From the NCBI RefSeq assembly GCF_028201475.1, contig NZ_CP116384.1, forward strand, positions 1,240,001 through 1,304,000: a stretch of 64,000 nt of DNA, written 5' to 3'. This document shows positions 55,909 through 64,000 of this stretch, one piece after another. A model generated the notes under the pieces. That model was not told the DNA's origin. It saw only the letters and a program-made list of their open reading frames with translations, and did not search any database. The stretch's first letter is position 1, and every line of letters begins with the position of its first letter. The DNA is from Vibrio sp. SCSIO 43137. Its GTDB lineage: Bacteria > Pseudomonadota > Gammaproteobacteria > Enterobacterales > Vibrionaceae. The position numbers and the translations under genes are program-made.

Positions 55909-56991
55909 ATGGACAAAATTATTATTTCTCCAAGCAAATATGTTCAAGGCGCAAATGTTTTAGGCAGCATTGGTGAATATGTAAAACCACTAGGCACGAA
56001 AGTACTGGCTATTGCAGATAAGTTCGTCACCGGTCTGGTAGGTGATACGGTACAAACTAGCTGCGCTGCGGCCGGCGTTGAAATCACTATGGTTGAGTTT
56101 GTTGGTGAATGTAGTCGCCCTGAAATTGAGCGTATTATGGAAATCGCCAAAAAAGAAGGTGCGGAAGTAGTTATCGGTATCGGTGGTGGTAAAACTCTTG
56201 ATACTGCAAAAGCAGCGGCATTCTACAACAAAGTACCTGTGGTTGTTGCTCCTACTATCGCTTCAACAGACGCACCAACCTCAGCACTGGCAGTTATCTA
56301 CACACCAGAAGGTGAGTTTGCAGAGTACTTAATGATTCCGAATAACCCTAACATGGTTATTATGGATACTCAGATTATCGCTTCAGCTCCTACTCGCCTT
56401 CTGGTTGCGGGTATGGGTGATGCTCTGTCTACCTATTTTGAAGCCCGTGCAAATGGTATCTCTGGTAAATCAACTATGGCTGGTGGTAAACCGACCCGTT
56501 CTGCACAGGCTCTGGCAAAATTATGCTATGAAACTCTGATTGCTGATGGTCTGAAAGCAAAAATCGCTTGTGATCAGAACCTGTCTAACGAAGCGGTAGA
56601 AAACATCATTGAAGCTAACACTTACCTTTCAGGTATCGGTTTTGAGTCTTCCGGTCTGGCTGCTGCGCACGCCATTCACAACGGCCTGACCAAGCTGGAA
56701 GAGTGCCACCACTTATACCACGGTGAGAAGGTTGCGTTCGGTACCCTTACTCAGTTAGTTCTGGAAAACGCACCAATGCAAGAGATTGAAGAAGTGATCT
56801 CTTTCTGTAAGTCTGTCGGCCTGCCAACGAACCTTAAAGAGATGGGTGTAACGGAGATCAAACGCGATAAGATGATGGAAGTTGCTGAGGCATCTTGTGC
56901 GGAAGGTGAAACCATCCATAACATGCCTTTCGAAGTAACACCTGAACTGGTACTTGCTGCAATGTTGGTAGCTAACGAGCTAGGTGCCTAA
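55909..56991 (+). CDS. gldA: Glycerol dehydrogenase (NAD+)
   Basis: 360 residues, iron-containing-ADH-like family [18 protein letters not shown] (~93) binds NAD. Zinc ligands are Asp in [14 protein letters not shown], and His in [10 protein letters not shown] and [12 protein letters not shown]. It oxidises glycerol to dihydroxyacetone. Divergent from dhaKLM, so both halves of the glycerol-to-DHAP route share one control region. Confidence 0.95.
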   Translation: MDKIIISPSKYVQGANVLGSIGEYVKPLGTKVLAIADKFVTGLVGDTVQTSCAAAGVEITMVEFVGECSRPEIERIMEIAKKEGAEVVIGIGGGKTLDTAKAAAFYNKVPVVVAPTIASTDAPTSALAVIYTPEGEFAEYLMIPNNPNMVIMDTQIIASAPTRLLVAGMGDALSTYFEARANGISGKSTMAGGKPTRSAQALAKLCYETLIADGLKAKIACDQNLSNEAVENIIEANTYLSGIGFESSGLAAAHAIHNGLTKLEECHHLYHGEKVAFGTLTQLVLENAPMQEIEEVISFCKSVGLPTNLKEMGVTEIKRDKMMEVAEASCAEGETIHNMPFEVTPELVLAAMLVANELGA

Positions 56992-57059
56992 GCAGTTATC
57001 AGTGATTTGATATACAAAACTTAAAAATATAGTAACTGGATTTTAAGTATATTTTGTCT

Positions 57060-57088
57060 CAAAGAGGTTCCTTCCGGAGCCTCTTTTT
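57060..57088 (+). terminator. gldA terminator
   Basis: AAAGAGGTTCC and GGAGCCTCTTT pair with one mismatch and are followed by TTTTTG. Confidence 0.8.
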
Positions 57089-57130
57089 TGTTACTCTAGC
57101 CCCGTTAACTAAAACCAATGGAGGAACAAC

Positions 57131-57172
57131 ATGATTGTATTAAACACCCACCCGGTAACAGTGAAAGGCTGA
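57131..57172 (+). other. 13-codon open frame with strong SD before rsgA
   Basis: GGAGGAA lies 5-11 bases before an ATG that opens MIVLNTHPVTVKG and stop. Its second half is the left arm of a long stem whose right arm is at 57252-57273. It may be a leader peptide or a decayed gene start; no known leader is recognised. Confidence 0.35.
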
Positions 57173-57273
57173 CAGGCGTTAATTTAGTAGCAACCAAATA
57201 ACCTTATCTACCAATAACGCACTTTACTTAAAGCACTTTATTTAGAGTAAGGCCTTTCCTTTCTGTTACCCGG
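57152..57273 (+). promoter_or_regulatory. Long-range stem in the leader of rsgA
   Basis: CCGG-TAACAG-GAAAGGC (57152-57169, one bulge) pairs with GCCTTTC-CTGTTA-CCGG (57252-57273, small internal loops), about 17 base pairs in all. The loop of ~80 bases is AT-rich. It could be an RNA control element or a small RNA. Confidence 0.4.
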
Positions 57274-57355
57274 TGATATCAGATTACCGGGGCTATTCAT
57301 ATCGTTTAGACCCTGAATATCCATATTCGGCGAGTTTTCGTCTGGGGTTTTTAAA

Positions 57356-58414
57356 ATGAGTTCAAATTTATCTTTGCCACAAATGGGTTGGCAGGCTTTC
57401 TTTCAACAACAACTAACACTTGAAGAGTATCAATCAACAACGATTGCCCGTATTGCAGCGCAGCACAGATCCGGCTTTCAATTACTTACAGAGAAATTGC
57501 TAACAAGGACAGGCACCATAACACTGCCACAAAATCCTAATTTTCCGCCTATGACGGTGGGAGACTGGATTCTTCTGGACCAAGAACAGAAGTTCGTTCG
57601 ATGTTTAGAGAGAAGTTCACTGTTTCAGCGAAAAGCTGCCGGCACTAAGGCCAGTTATCAGCTTATCGCCGCGAACATTGATACCCTGTTTATCGTCTGC
57701 TCTCTCAACGATGATTTTAACCTTAACCGGATCGAGCGTTATCTGGCATTAGCGAATGAAGCACAGGTAGAAGCCGTGGTTGTTCTGACCAAAGCTGACT
57801 TGTGTAAAGACGCTGAAACACAAAAGGCTGAGGTACAAAAACTTGATCCCATGTTGATGGTTGAAACTGTCAATGCTCTTGATAGTGAAAGTGTCGATAA
57901 ACTTTCCGGCTGGTGTAAGCAAGGAAAAACTGTTGCGGTTATGGGGTCATCCGGTGTGGGTAAATCCACTCTGCTGAACACATTAATGGCGTCAGAAACC
58001 CAGCTTACCGGTGGTATCCGTGAAGATGACAGCAAAGGGCGTCACACCACCACTTCACGCTCACTGCATCAACTACCTCACGGAGGGCTTTTGATCGATA
58101 CTCCGGGAATGCGGGAGTTGCAGCTAACCGACTGTGAAGCCGGTGTCAGCGAAACCTTCTCTGATATTGAAGAGATCGCCCGGGAATGTCGCTTCTCAGA
58201 TTGTCAGCATCAGAGCGAACCCAGGTGTGCTATTCAGTCTGCACTCTCTCAGGGAACCATTGATGAAAGGCGGTTAAACAATTATTTCAAGTTGTTACGT
58301 GAACAGGCAAGAAACAGCGCCACTCTGGCAGAGCAAAGAGCTGCAAGCAAACAGTTTGGTAAAATGGTGCGTTCTGTACAGAACGAGAGCCGCTATCTGA
58401 AGAAGGGACGATAG
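57356..58414 (+). CDS. rsgA: Ribosome small subunit-dependent GTPase A (RsgA/YjeQ family)
   Basis: 352 residues with the circularly permuted GTPase order: OB-fold N-terminus, then NKxD-like VVLTKADL, P-loop [13 protein letters not shown], switch region [20 protein letters not shown], and a zinc site [14 protein letters not shown]. RsgA assists 30S maturation. Vibrios often carry a second, divergent copy outside the main psd/orn locus; the context here (gldA, sstT) fits such a paralogue. A perfect 10-bp hairpin at 58423-58447 follows. Confidence 0.88.
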   Translation: MSSNLSLPQMGWQAFFQQQLTLEEYQSTTIARIAAQHRSGFQLLTEKLLTRTGTITLPQNPNFPPMTVGDWILLDQEQKFVRCLERSSLFQRKAAGTKASYQLIAANIDTLFIVCSLNDDFNLNRIERYLALANEAQVEAVVVLTKADLCKDAETQKAEVQKLDPMLMVETVNALDSESVDKLSGWCKQGKTVAVMGSSGVGKSTLLNTLMASETQLTGGIREDDSKGRHTTTSRSLHQLPHGGLLIDTPGMRELQLTDCEAGVSETFSDIEEIARECRFSDCQHQSEPRCAIQSALSQGTIDERRLNNYFKLLREQARNSATLAEQRAASKQFGKMVRSVQNESRYLKKGR

Positions 58415-58422
58415 TAAACGTT

Positions 58423-58447
58423 TGCAGGGAGCATTTCGCTCCCTGCA
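58423..58447 (+). terminator. Hairpin after rsgA
   Basis: TGCAGGGAGC and GCTCCCTGCA with loop ATTTC, 9 bases past the stop. No T-run follows, so it may need Rho or serve as a 3' stabiliser. Confidence 0.6.
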
Positions 58448-58644
58448 CAACAAATCAAACACCAATTATTAACAATTAATCAATATTTTTATCTATTTTT
58501 CTCCACAAGCTTCTCTTTATTCATTAAAATTTGACTTATCTATAGACACATCCTCTACATTGCTTAATATAAGCAACACAGAACGCATTAGTAAAATTGC
58601 AGTTCTGACATTAAAAAATATTATATCTATTAGGTAACAATCCC

Positions 58645-59859
58645 ATGCAAAACGACAACACACTTATTGCAAGAGTCGCCAGCGGCAACCTTGTATTACA
58701 AATATTGGGCGGTATCGTACTCGGTGTACTTCTTGCCGTCATTTCGCCTGAGAGTGCAAAAGACGCCGGCTTAGTCGGTAGCCTGTTTGTAGGTGCTCTA
58801 AAAGCTGTAGCTCCCATTTTAGTATTCATTTTAGTCGCTGCTTCTATTGCAAACCAAAAGAAAGGTCAGCATACCCATATGCGTCCGATTATCGTTCTTT
58901 ATCTGATCGGTACTTTCTCGGCGGCACTGACTGCGGTACTACTGAGCTTTGCTTTCCCTACCACTCTGACACTGGTTGCCGGTGCTGAAGGTACAACTCC
59001 TCCGCAAGGCATTGGTGAAGTTCTGCACACTCTTCTTTTCAAACTGGTTGATAACCCAATCAACGCTCTGAAAGAAGCTAACTATATCGGTATTCTGGTT
59101 TGGGCTATTGGTCTTGGTCTTGCCCTTCATCACGCTTCTGCAACCACTAAAGCAGTGTTTGAAGACCTTAGCCACGGCGTTTCGCAAATCGTTCGCTTCA
59201 TTATCCGTCTGGCACCAATTGGTATCTTCGGCCTTGTAGCTTCTACCTTTGCAACAACAGGTTTCTCTGCCCTTGCAGGTTACGCACAGCTTCTGGCGGT
59301 TCTGCTAAGTGCTATGCTGATCATTGCCCTTGTAGTTAATCCAATCATTGTTTATGTAAAAACTAAGCAAAACCCTTACCCGCTTGTATTCCAGTGCCTG
59401 CGTGAAAGTGGCGTAACCGCCTTCTTCACTCGTTCAAGTGCTGCGAACATCCCGGTAAACATGACGCTTTGTGAGAAGCTGAAGCTGGACGAAGATACTT
59501 ACTCTGTATCCATTCCACTAGGCGCAACCATTAACATGGCTGGTGCTGCTATCACTATCACCGTTCTGTCTCTGGCAGCGGTACACACTATGGGTATCAA
59601 CGTTGACCTGCCAACAGCTCTTCTTTTGAGTATCGTTGCTGCAGTATCTGCATGTGGTGCTTCTGGTGTAGCTGGTGGTTCTCTGCTTCTTATCCCACTG
59701 GCGTGTAGCCTGTTCGGTATCTCTAACGACGTTGCAATGCAGGTTGTTGGTGTTGGCTTTATCATCGGTGTGATTCAGGATTCTGCTGAAACTGCACTGA
59801 ACAGCTCAACTGACGTAGTATTCACTGCTGCGGTATGTAAGTCAGAGCAAGATGCTTAA
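58645..59859 (+). CDS. sstT: Serine/threonine:sodium symporter SstT
   Basis: 404 residues of the dicarboxylate/amino acid:cation symporter family. Helices start at ~16 ([17 protein letters not shown]). Core motifs are [14 protein letters not shown] with the serine-rich loop, [18 protein letters not shown] and [16 protein letters not shown]. It imports serine and threonine with sodium, which suits a genome region rich in glycine/serine metabolism. It has its own terminator. Confidence 0.93.
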   Translation: MQNDNTLIARVASGNLVLQILGGIVLGVLLAVISPESAKDAGLVGSLFVGALKAVAPILVFILVAASIANQKKGQHTHMRPIIVLYLIGTFSAALTAVLLSFAFPTTLTLVAGAEGTTPPQGIGEVLHTLLFKLVDNPINALKEANYIGILVWAIGLGLALHHASATTKAVFEDLSHGVSQIVRFIIRLAPIGIFGLVASTFATTGFSALAGYAQLLAVLLSAMLIIALVVNPIIVYVKTKQNPYPLVFQCLRESGVTAFFTRSSAANIPVNMTLCEKLKLDEDTYSVSIPLGATINMAGAAITITVLSLAAVHTMGINVDLPTALLLSIVAAVSACGASGVAGGSLLLIPLACSLFGISNDVAMQVVGVGFIIGVIQDSAETALNSSTDVVFTAAVCKSEQDA

Positions 59860-59882
59860 TCATTAAGCACTCTTCCAATGTT

Positions 59883-59917
59883 AAAAAACCAGTCAGTTTA
59901 CTGACTGGTTTTTTTTG
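59883..59917 (+). terminator. sstT terminator
   Basis: AACCAGTCAG (stem), TTTA loop, CTGACTGGTT, then T6; the A-rich left flank allows use on both strands, also serving the convergent Sel1 gene. Confidence 0.9.
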
Positions 59918-60002
59918 TATCCGTTTTTCACAGTTTGCTTCAGATTACTGCCAGTAGTTTCTTCAGCAGAATAGAAGCTATATTGTTACTTTAAGAAAGG
60001 AG

Positions 60003-61121
60003 TTATTGATTTTTATCCATAGGTGAGTAGCTAAAATTCAGCTCATTCTCTGGATTTTCAGTTTCATCTTCGGCGATCTCAGACGGTTCATAAACCATAA
60101 ACTCGTTACCGTCTATCTCAGGGAAATAACTCTCACGCTTATAAAGACGGTTAAGCGCTTTTATCATGGAGTGTTTCATCAGCGCTCCATCAGTTAACTT
60201 ACGCAGTAAAGGTTTTGCCATGGCCTGTAAACCTACAACAGCATCCACGCCGAGAATATTACCCACATCATCCCGTCTCTGTTTTGCGGCCTCATGGCCA
60301 AAATAAGCAGACAAGAATAGCCAGAGATATGCAATGGCATTGCCTTTTGAGCCTCTTCCAACCCATACATCACCAGCCAGATACTGAGCTTCAGCATTAC
60401 CCTGTTCCGCAGCGACTTCGAACCAATATATCGCTCTGGTCAAGTTCTTCTCTACTCCTTTGCCGTCACGATAATGGATACCTAACTTCCACTGGCCTTC
60501 AGAACTGTTCTGCTGCGCCGCTTTAAAGTGCCATTCTGCCGACAATTTAGGATTCGGATTCATATTCGATTCAGCGATATACCAATCACCAATAAACAGC
60601 TGCGCCTCGATATTGCCCTCTTCGGCAACCTCTTCAATGGTAGCGATCCCTTTGTCGACATTTTGATCTATGCCTTTACCACCAAGAAATGCCTTACCCA
60701 GCTCGAGCTTGGCTTTTGCACTGCCATTATGTGCCTCAATAGCGATCTGCCAGAATTTAGACTTTTCGTTCAGCACAACGTCTTCCTTGGCTCTGGCACA
60801 AACGCGAACCACACCATACATACCAATCTCATTGTCTTGCAGTGCGGCTTGTTCGTACCAATACAGGGCTTCTCTGGGGTTATGAACTTCGGCCTCTTTA
60901 GCCAGAAATAGCTGAGTCGGAATATGCCCTGTCTCAGCTTTAAAGATCCGTTCTTTTTTCTCTTCTTCCCGCTGTCTCTCAATTGCCCTTCTGTAGGCTC
61001 TTTCGCGCTCTTCTTTTTCAGCAGCAAGACGCTTTTTCTTTGCGGACAGCGTTGCCATCCACAAAAAAATTAACAGTAGGGAGATACCCGTGGCCCCTAG
61101 GGCAATCGTCATAAAATTCAT
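60003..61121 (-). CDS. Membrane-anchored Sel1-repeat protein
   Basis: 372 residues. A single N-terminal helix (~5-25, ALGATGISLLLIFLWMA) is followed by a highly charged coiled segment (KKKRLAAEKEERERAYRRAI) and about five Sel1 repeats (for example AKAKLELGKAFLGGKGIDQN and GQWKLGIHYRDGKGVEKN). The last ~100 residues are acidic and not repeat-like. The protein is likely inner-membrane anchored; orientation cannot be told. Its function is unknown, probably a protein-interaction scaffold. Confidence 0.82.
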   Translation of the reverse strand: MNFMTIALGATGISLLLIFLWMATLSAKKKRLAAEKEERERAYRRAIERQREEEKKERIFKAETGHIPTQLFLAKEAEVHNPREALYWYEQAALQDNEIGMYGVVRVCARAKEDVVLNEKSKFWQIAIEAHNGSAKAKLELGKAFLGGKGIDQNVDKGIATIEEVAEEGNIEAQLFIGDWYIAESNMNPNPKLSAEWHFKAAQQNSSEGQWKLGIHYRDGKGVEKNLTRAIYWFEVAAEQGNAEAQYLAGDVWVGRGSKGNAIAYLWLFLSAYFGHEAAKQRRDDVGNILGVDAVVGLQAMAKPLLRKLTDGALMKHSMIKALNRLYKRESYFPEIDGNEFMVYEPSEIAEDETENPENELNFSYSPMDKNQ

Positions 61122-61399
61122 AAATTAATATACAAATACGTCTCTAAAACTCAGGTAACTATTTCACCTGATTATAATTATAAGCATTCACCGTCAGAAA
61201 TGCTGACTAGTCAGAAAATCACTTCCCGCAAGCTGATACATTAACTGAGCTCCTAAGCAGCTTCCATTGCATAATTTCGATTACTTGAAATGGCTACATA
61301 AGGCGCTCACAAAAAGCGGTCAAACCACCGAGGAAAGGCTAATAGCATCAGAAATGATAGCGGCATTCTAGCGTAAAACTTTACCCGCAGGAACGTTTG

Positions 61400-61493
61400 C
61401 TTTTAACGGGGACATACACCTTCATCTTTTAACGAGGACATGCACCGTAACATCTATCACGTTCACCTTTTGCCTTTTGCGAGGACACGCACC
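61400..61493 (+). repeat. Three REP-like repeats upstream of the RAYT gene
   Basis: Direct copies CTTTTAACGGGGACATACACC (61400-61420, shown less its last base in family comparisons), TTTTAACGAGGACATGCACC (61427-61446) and TTTTGCGAGGACACGCACC (61475-61493). They share GRGGACAYRCACC. The rest of the ~500-base gap (61122-61623) shows no gene. Confidence 0.7.
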
Positions 61494-61623
61494 GAAAAAT
61501 ACCGCAAAGTATTAAACTCAATATTACACATTGATATATCTGTCGAACTATAGCTACGACCTCATTTGCTGCTGAAACATAAATGCGTAACTTAAGCTTG
61601 TTCCCTTAACTTGGTTACTTATT

Positions 61624-62586
61624 ATGACAACAGCCAGAAAACAGCTCGTCTCAGCCGATGTAACACCTTATTATCACTGCGTTTCCCGTTGTGTCAGGCG
61701 CAGCTTCCTATGCGGTGAAGACCCAGTTACTCAAAAAAGCTACGAGCACCGCAGAGATTGGATTGAACATAAAATCTATGCACTATCTCAAGTGTATTGT
61801 ATTGATATTTGTGCTTATGCAGTGATGAGTAACCATTACCACCTTGTGCTTCATATCAATAAGGAAAATGCCTCAAAACTCAGTGCATGCGAAGTGATTG
61901 CACGATGGCAACAGCTTCATAAACTCCCTTTTCTGGTACAGAGTTGGCTGGAAGGTAAACTGAGTAGTGATGCAGAGAAAAAGGCTGTATCTACAATTAT
62001 TGAAAGCTGGCGAAAGCGGCTCTGGGATCTGAGTTGGTTCATGAAAGAGCTTAATTTTGATATCGCCTGCCGGGCAAATCAGGAAGACTCTTGTAAAGGG
62101 CATTTTTGGGAGAGTCGCTTTAAGAGCCAAGCGCTGCTCGATAAACAAGCCCTAATAGCTGCAATGACATATGTTGATTTAAACCCACTTAGGGCTGGGG
62201 CTGCGAAAACACCAGAGTCATCAGAATACACTTCGATTAAAGCTAGATTAGAAGCACTAACAAGCGATCTGGAAACGGCACCATGTCTCCACCCATTTAC
62301 CGGCAATCCAGTCAAAAAAATGGGAATAGGTATTCCCTTCAGGTTAATGGATTATATTGAGTTGGTCGACTGGACTGCCAGACAGTACCAAGAAAATAAA
62401 GCAGTTTTAAGCTCTTCCATTCCGCCTATTTTACAGCGCCTCAGTATAAACCAAACTATATGGTTGAAGGCTTGCACAAGACTTGAGCATTATCGCAGCA
62501 CCGCTGTTGGATGTGCTTGTCGGGCAAAACACACTAGACAAGCACTCAGAAAGAAACGGGTACAATTGTTTCGGCTTGATGGTTAG
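61624..62586 (+). CDS. REP-associated tyrosine transposase (RAYT, Y1/HUH type)
   Basis: 320 residues. The Y1_Tnp/IS200-like core has YHCVSRCVRRSFLCG near the N-terminus, the HUH-type metal motif NHYHLVLHI (~72) and WESRFKSQALLDKQALIAAMTYVDLNPLRAG, typical of the longer RAYT group. RAYTs are single-copy enzymes that bind and nick REP hairpins. Three REP-like copies sit directly upstream. TTG/ATG alternatives exist, but the ATG at 61624 is used as the family usually starts near MTTARKQL. Confidence 0.85.
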   Translation: MTTARKQLVSADVTPYYHCVSRCVRRSFLCGEDPVTQKSYEHRRDWIEHKIYALSQVYCIDICAYAVMSNHYHLVLHINKENASKLSACEVIARWQQLHKLPFLVQSWLEGKLSSDAEKKAVSTIIESWRKRLWDLSWFMKELNFDIACRANQEDSCKGHFWESRFKSQALLDKQALIAAMTYVDLNPLRAGAAKTPESSEYTSIKARLEALTSDLETAPCLHPFTGNPVKKMGIGIPFRLMDYIELVDWTARQYQENKAVLSSSIPPILQRLSINQTIWLKACTRLEHYRSTAVGCACRAKHTRQALRKKRVQLFRLDG

Positions 62587-62814
62587 CTCTGCCCCTATTA
62601 ACTCATGTAAATACCGTCACAACTACCTCTAAAGGGCAAACTCCACCCGTTTCTATTCAGCGTATAAATCAGTTCAAGCTTACTATCACCATTACTTGCT
62701 AACATTCAGTTGGAAACAATATTACTGATCAACAAATAAAACCTATCTATAGTTCATAGTATCTTATGGTGTCTATCCTAAGAAAAAACTCTCCACTCTT
62801 TATGGAGCCTGTCC

Positions 62815-64000
62815 TTACAAAAGAAATACCATCGACTGATATGGCTGAAGATCTATTTGCTCATCAAGCTGACCATCACAGTCATAATTTGAAATAAGCA
62901 GCTCAAGAGGTTTGTCCCTCAAACATTCAGGTGTCTCAATAGTCACGATTTCACTATTGAAGTTATTGATTACAGCTATGTTATGCGACTCATCCTGACG
63001 CAGGTAGGCAAAAACCTGTTCATGTTCAGCAAACAATGGAACAAAGCTACCATAGACAATCACCGGATACGTTTTGCGCAGTTGTATGAGTTTCTGGTAG
63101 TGATAAAAGATAGAGGTTTTATCTTCTAGTGCCTGTCCCACATTGATATGTGTATAATTCGGGTTCACGTCAATCCATGGCTTGCCCCGTACGGTGTGTG
63201 TCCCATCCCGCTCACCCCACTGGCTAAACCCTGCGGTGTGTGTCCCGTCCCACTGCATTGGGGTTCGGGCATTATCACGGCTGTTTTCATAAATGGCAGC
63301 CATCATCTCTTCGTGCGAAGTGCCGGACTCTGTTTTCATCTTGTAGAAGTTAAGGGTTTCTATATCGCGATACTGATCAATGGAATCGAATGCCACATTG
63401 GTCATCCCTATTTCCTCTCCCTGATAGATATAAGGAGTCCCCTTCAGCAGGTGCAATGCTATCGCCAGCATCTTAGCGGATTCAACACGATATTTGCCGT
63501 CATCCCCGTACTTAGACACCGCCCTTGGTAGATCATGGTTGTTCCAGAACAGGGAGTTCCAGCCTTCATCAGCCAGTTCTAGCTGCCACTTAGTCAGTAC
63601 TCGCTTAAAATCAGGCAGGTTAAGGGGTAAAGGATTCCATTTCTCTCCATCGCCCCATGTCAGGGTGATATGTTCAAACTGAAACACCATAGACAGCTCA
63701 TTCCGCTGCGGGTTGCTATACAGTCTGGCGATCTCGGGGTTAGCTCCCCACGTTTCACCCACAGTCAGAAGGTCTTTGTCTCCGAAAGTCGCCTTATTCA
63801 TCTGCTGTAACAAGGGGTGCAGACGCTCACCGTTACCTAATATACCTTTATCGATCTCTTTACCAATTAAATCAATTACATCCAATCGGAAGCCGCCGAT
63901 ACCAAGGTCAATCCACCAGTTCATCATGTTATAGACCTGCTGATGAACCTGCGGATTTTCCCAGTTCAGATCAGGCTGACGTTTAGAGAACAGGTGGAAA
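62815..64000 (-). CDS. GH13 alpha-glucosidase / trehalose-6-phosphate hydrolase-like enzyme (5' end outside window)
   Basis: The frame is open through base 64000 (FHLFSKRQPDLNWENPQ...), so ~395 C-terminal residues are present. GH13 motifs are GGFRLDVIDLI with the nucleophile Asp, VGETWG with the acid Glu, and WNNHDLPRAVSKYGDD. It fits the oligo-1,6-glucosidase/TreC group; which one cannot be decided. Between ARTPMQWD and GKPWIDVNPNY, where the family normally has a short turn, there is a longer segment with two DGTHT copies, encoded by REP-like DNA. Confidence 0.85.
   Translation of the reverse strand, partial: FHLFSKRQPDLNWENPQVHQQVYNMMNWWIDLGIGGFRLDVIDLIGKEIDKGILGNGERLHPLLQQMNKATFGDKDLLTVGETWGANPEIARLYSNPQRNELSMVFQFEHITLTWGDGEKWNPLPLNLPDFKRVLTKWQLELADEGWNSLFWNNHDLPRAVSKYGDDGKYRVESAKMLAIALHLLKGTPYIYQGEEIGMTNVAFDSIDQYRDIETLNFYKMKTESGTSHEEMMAAIYENSRDNARTPMQWDGTHTAGFSQWGERDGTHTVRGKPWIDVNPNYTHINVGQALEDKTSIFYHYQKLIQLRKTYPVIVYGSFVPLFAEHEQVFAYLRQDESHNIAVINNFNSEIVTIETPECLRDKPLELLISNYDCDGQLDEQIDLQPYQSMVFLL
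63192..63251 (-). repeat. Two REP-like copies inside the GH13 coding frame
   Basis: CGGTGTGTGTCCCATCCC (63192-63209) and CGGTGTGTGTCCCGTCCC (63234-63251), 42 bases apart, exactly 14 codons. Each encodes DGTHT. They share GGTGYRTGTCCY with the repeats before the RAYT gene on the complementary strand. Confidence 0.75.

Overview
The window looks like chromosome of a Vibrio-type gammaproteobacterium. Supporting signs are an E. coli-like yge/yqe purine-catabolism cluster, a gcvT / cupin-regulator / glyA-gcvH-gcvP locus, trypsin-like proteases with GlyGly-CTERM-like tails, SstT, an extra RsgA, and two BCCT transporters. The genus is inferred from gene content and style, not from a marker gene.

Layout. 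1-9.7 kb: yqeC (partial) and yqeB converge on the hyuA-ygeY-ygeX-ygeW operon. The sigma-54 activator ygeV is divergent; a -24/-12 promoter candidate and three palindromes lie between ygeW and ygeV. 9.75-12.0 kb: two tandem secreted serine proteases. 12.1-19.1 kb: glycine cleavage system, glyA and an XRE-cupin regulator, with two copies of a shared operator-like dyad. 19.08-29.97 kb: a mobile element inserted just after the gcvP stop codon. Its ends form an imperfect ~30-bp inverted repeat and carry several 18-bp sites, packed at one end and spread at the other, as in Tn7. No transposition gene of its own remains; two IS3-family elements sit where such genes would be expected. The cargo is a divergent Wadjet/MksBEFG-like operon in the order toprim-SMC-kleisin-MukE, then a zinc-ribbon gene cut by an IS, with a divergent WYL (BrxR/CapW-like) regulator. 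30-32.4 kb: an Ala-rich coiled-coil secreted protein, a Sel1 lipoprotein and a small membrane protein.

32.8-57 kb: a large metabolic region. It holds two near-identical BCCT transporters, a DhaR-like regulator, ytoQ, a 2-hydroxyacid dehydrogenase, a complete glyoxylate-to-glycerate route (gcl-hyi-glxR-glxK), a chemoreceptor, two FAD oxidoreductases, a cyclophilin-like protein, PTS-type dihydroxyacetone kinase (dhaK, dhaL and a DhaM-HPr-EI fusion) and gldA. A palindrome close to TGTTTCA-N3-TGAAACA recurs upstream of dhaR-like, both BCCT genes, gcl and dhaK, mostly in pairs 2-3 helical turns apart, so these units probably form one regulon. 57-64 kb: rsgA, sstT, a Sel1 protein, a REP-associated transposase (RAYT) with REP-like repeats, and the 3' part of a GH13 glucosidase that carries an in-frame REP-like insertion.

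The metabolic genes fit together as C2/C3 and nitrogen salvage: purine or hydantoin breakdown, glycine/serine/C1 exchange, glyoxylate to glycerate, and glycerol/dihydroxyacetone to DHAP. The most unusual part is the defence cargo on the decayed Tn7-like element.
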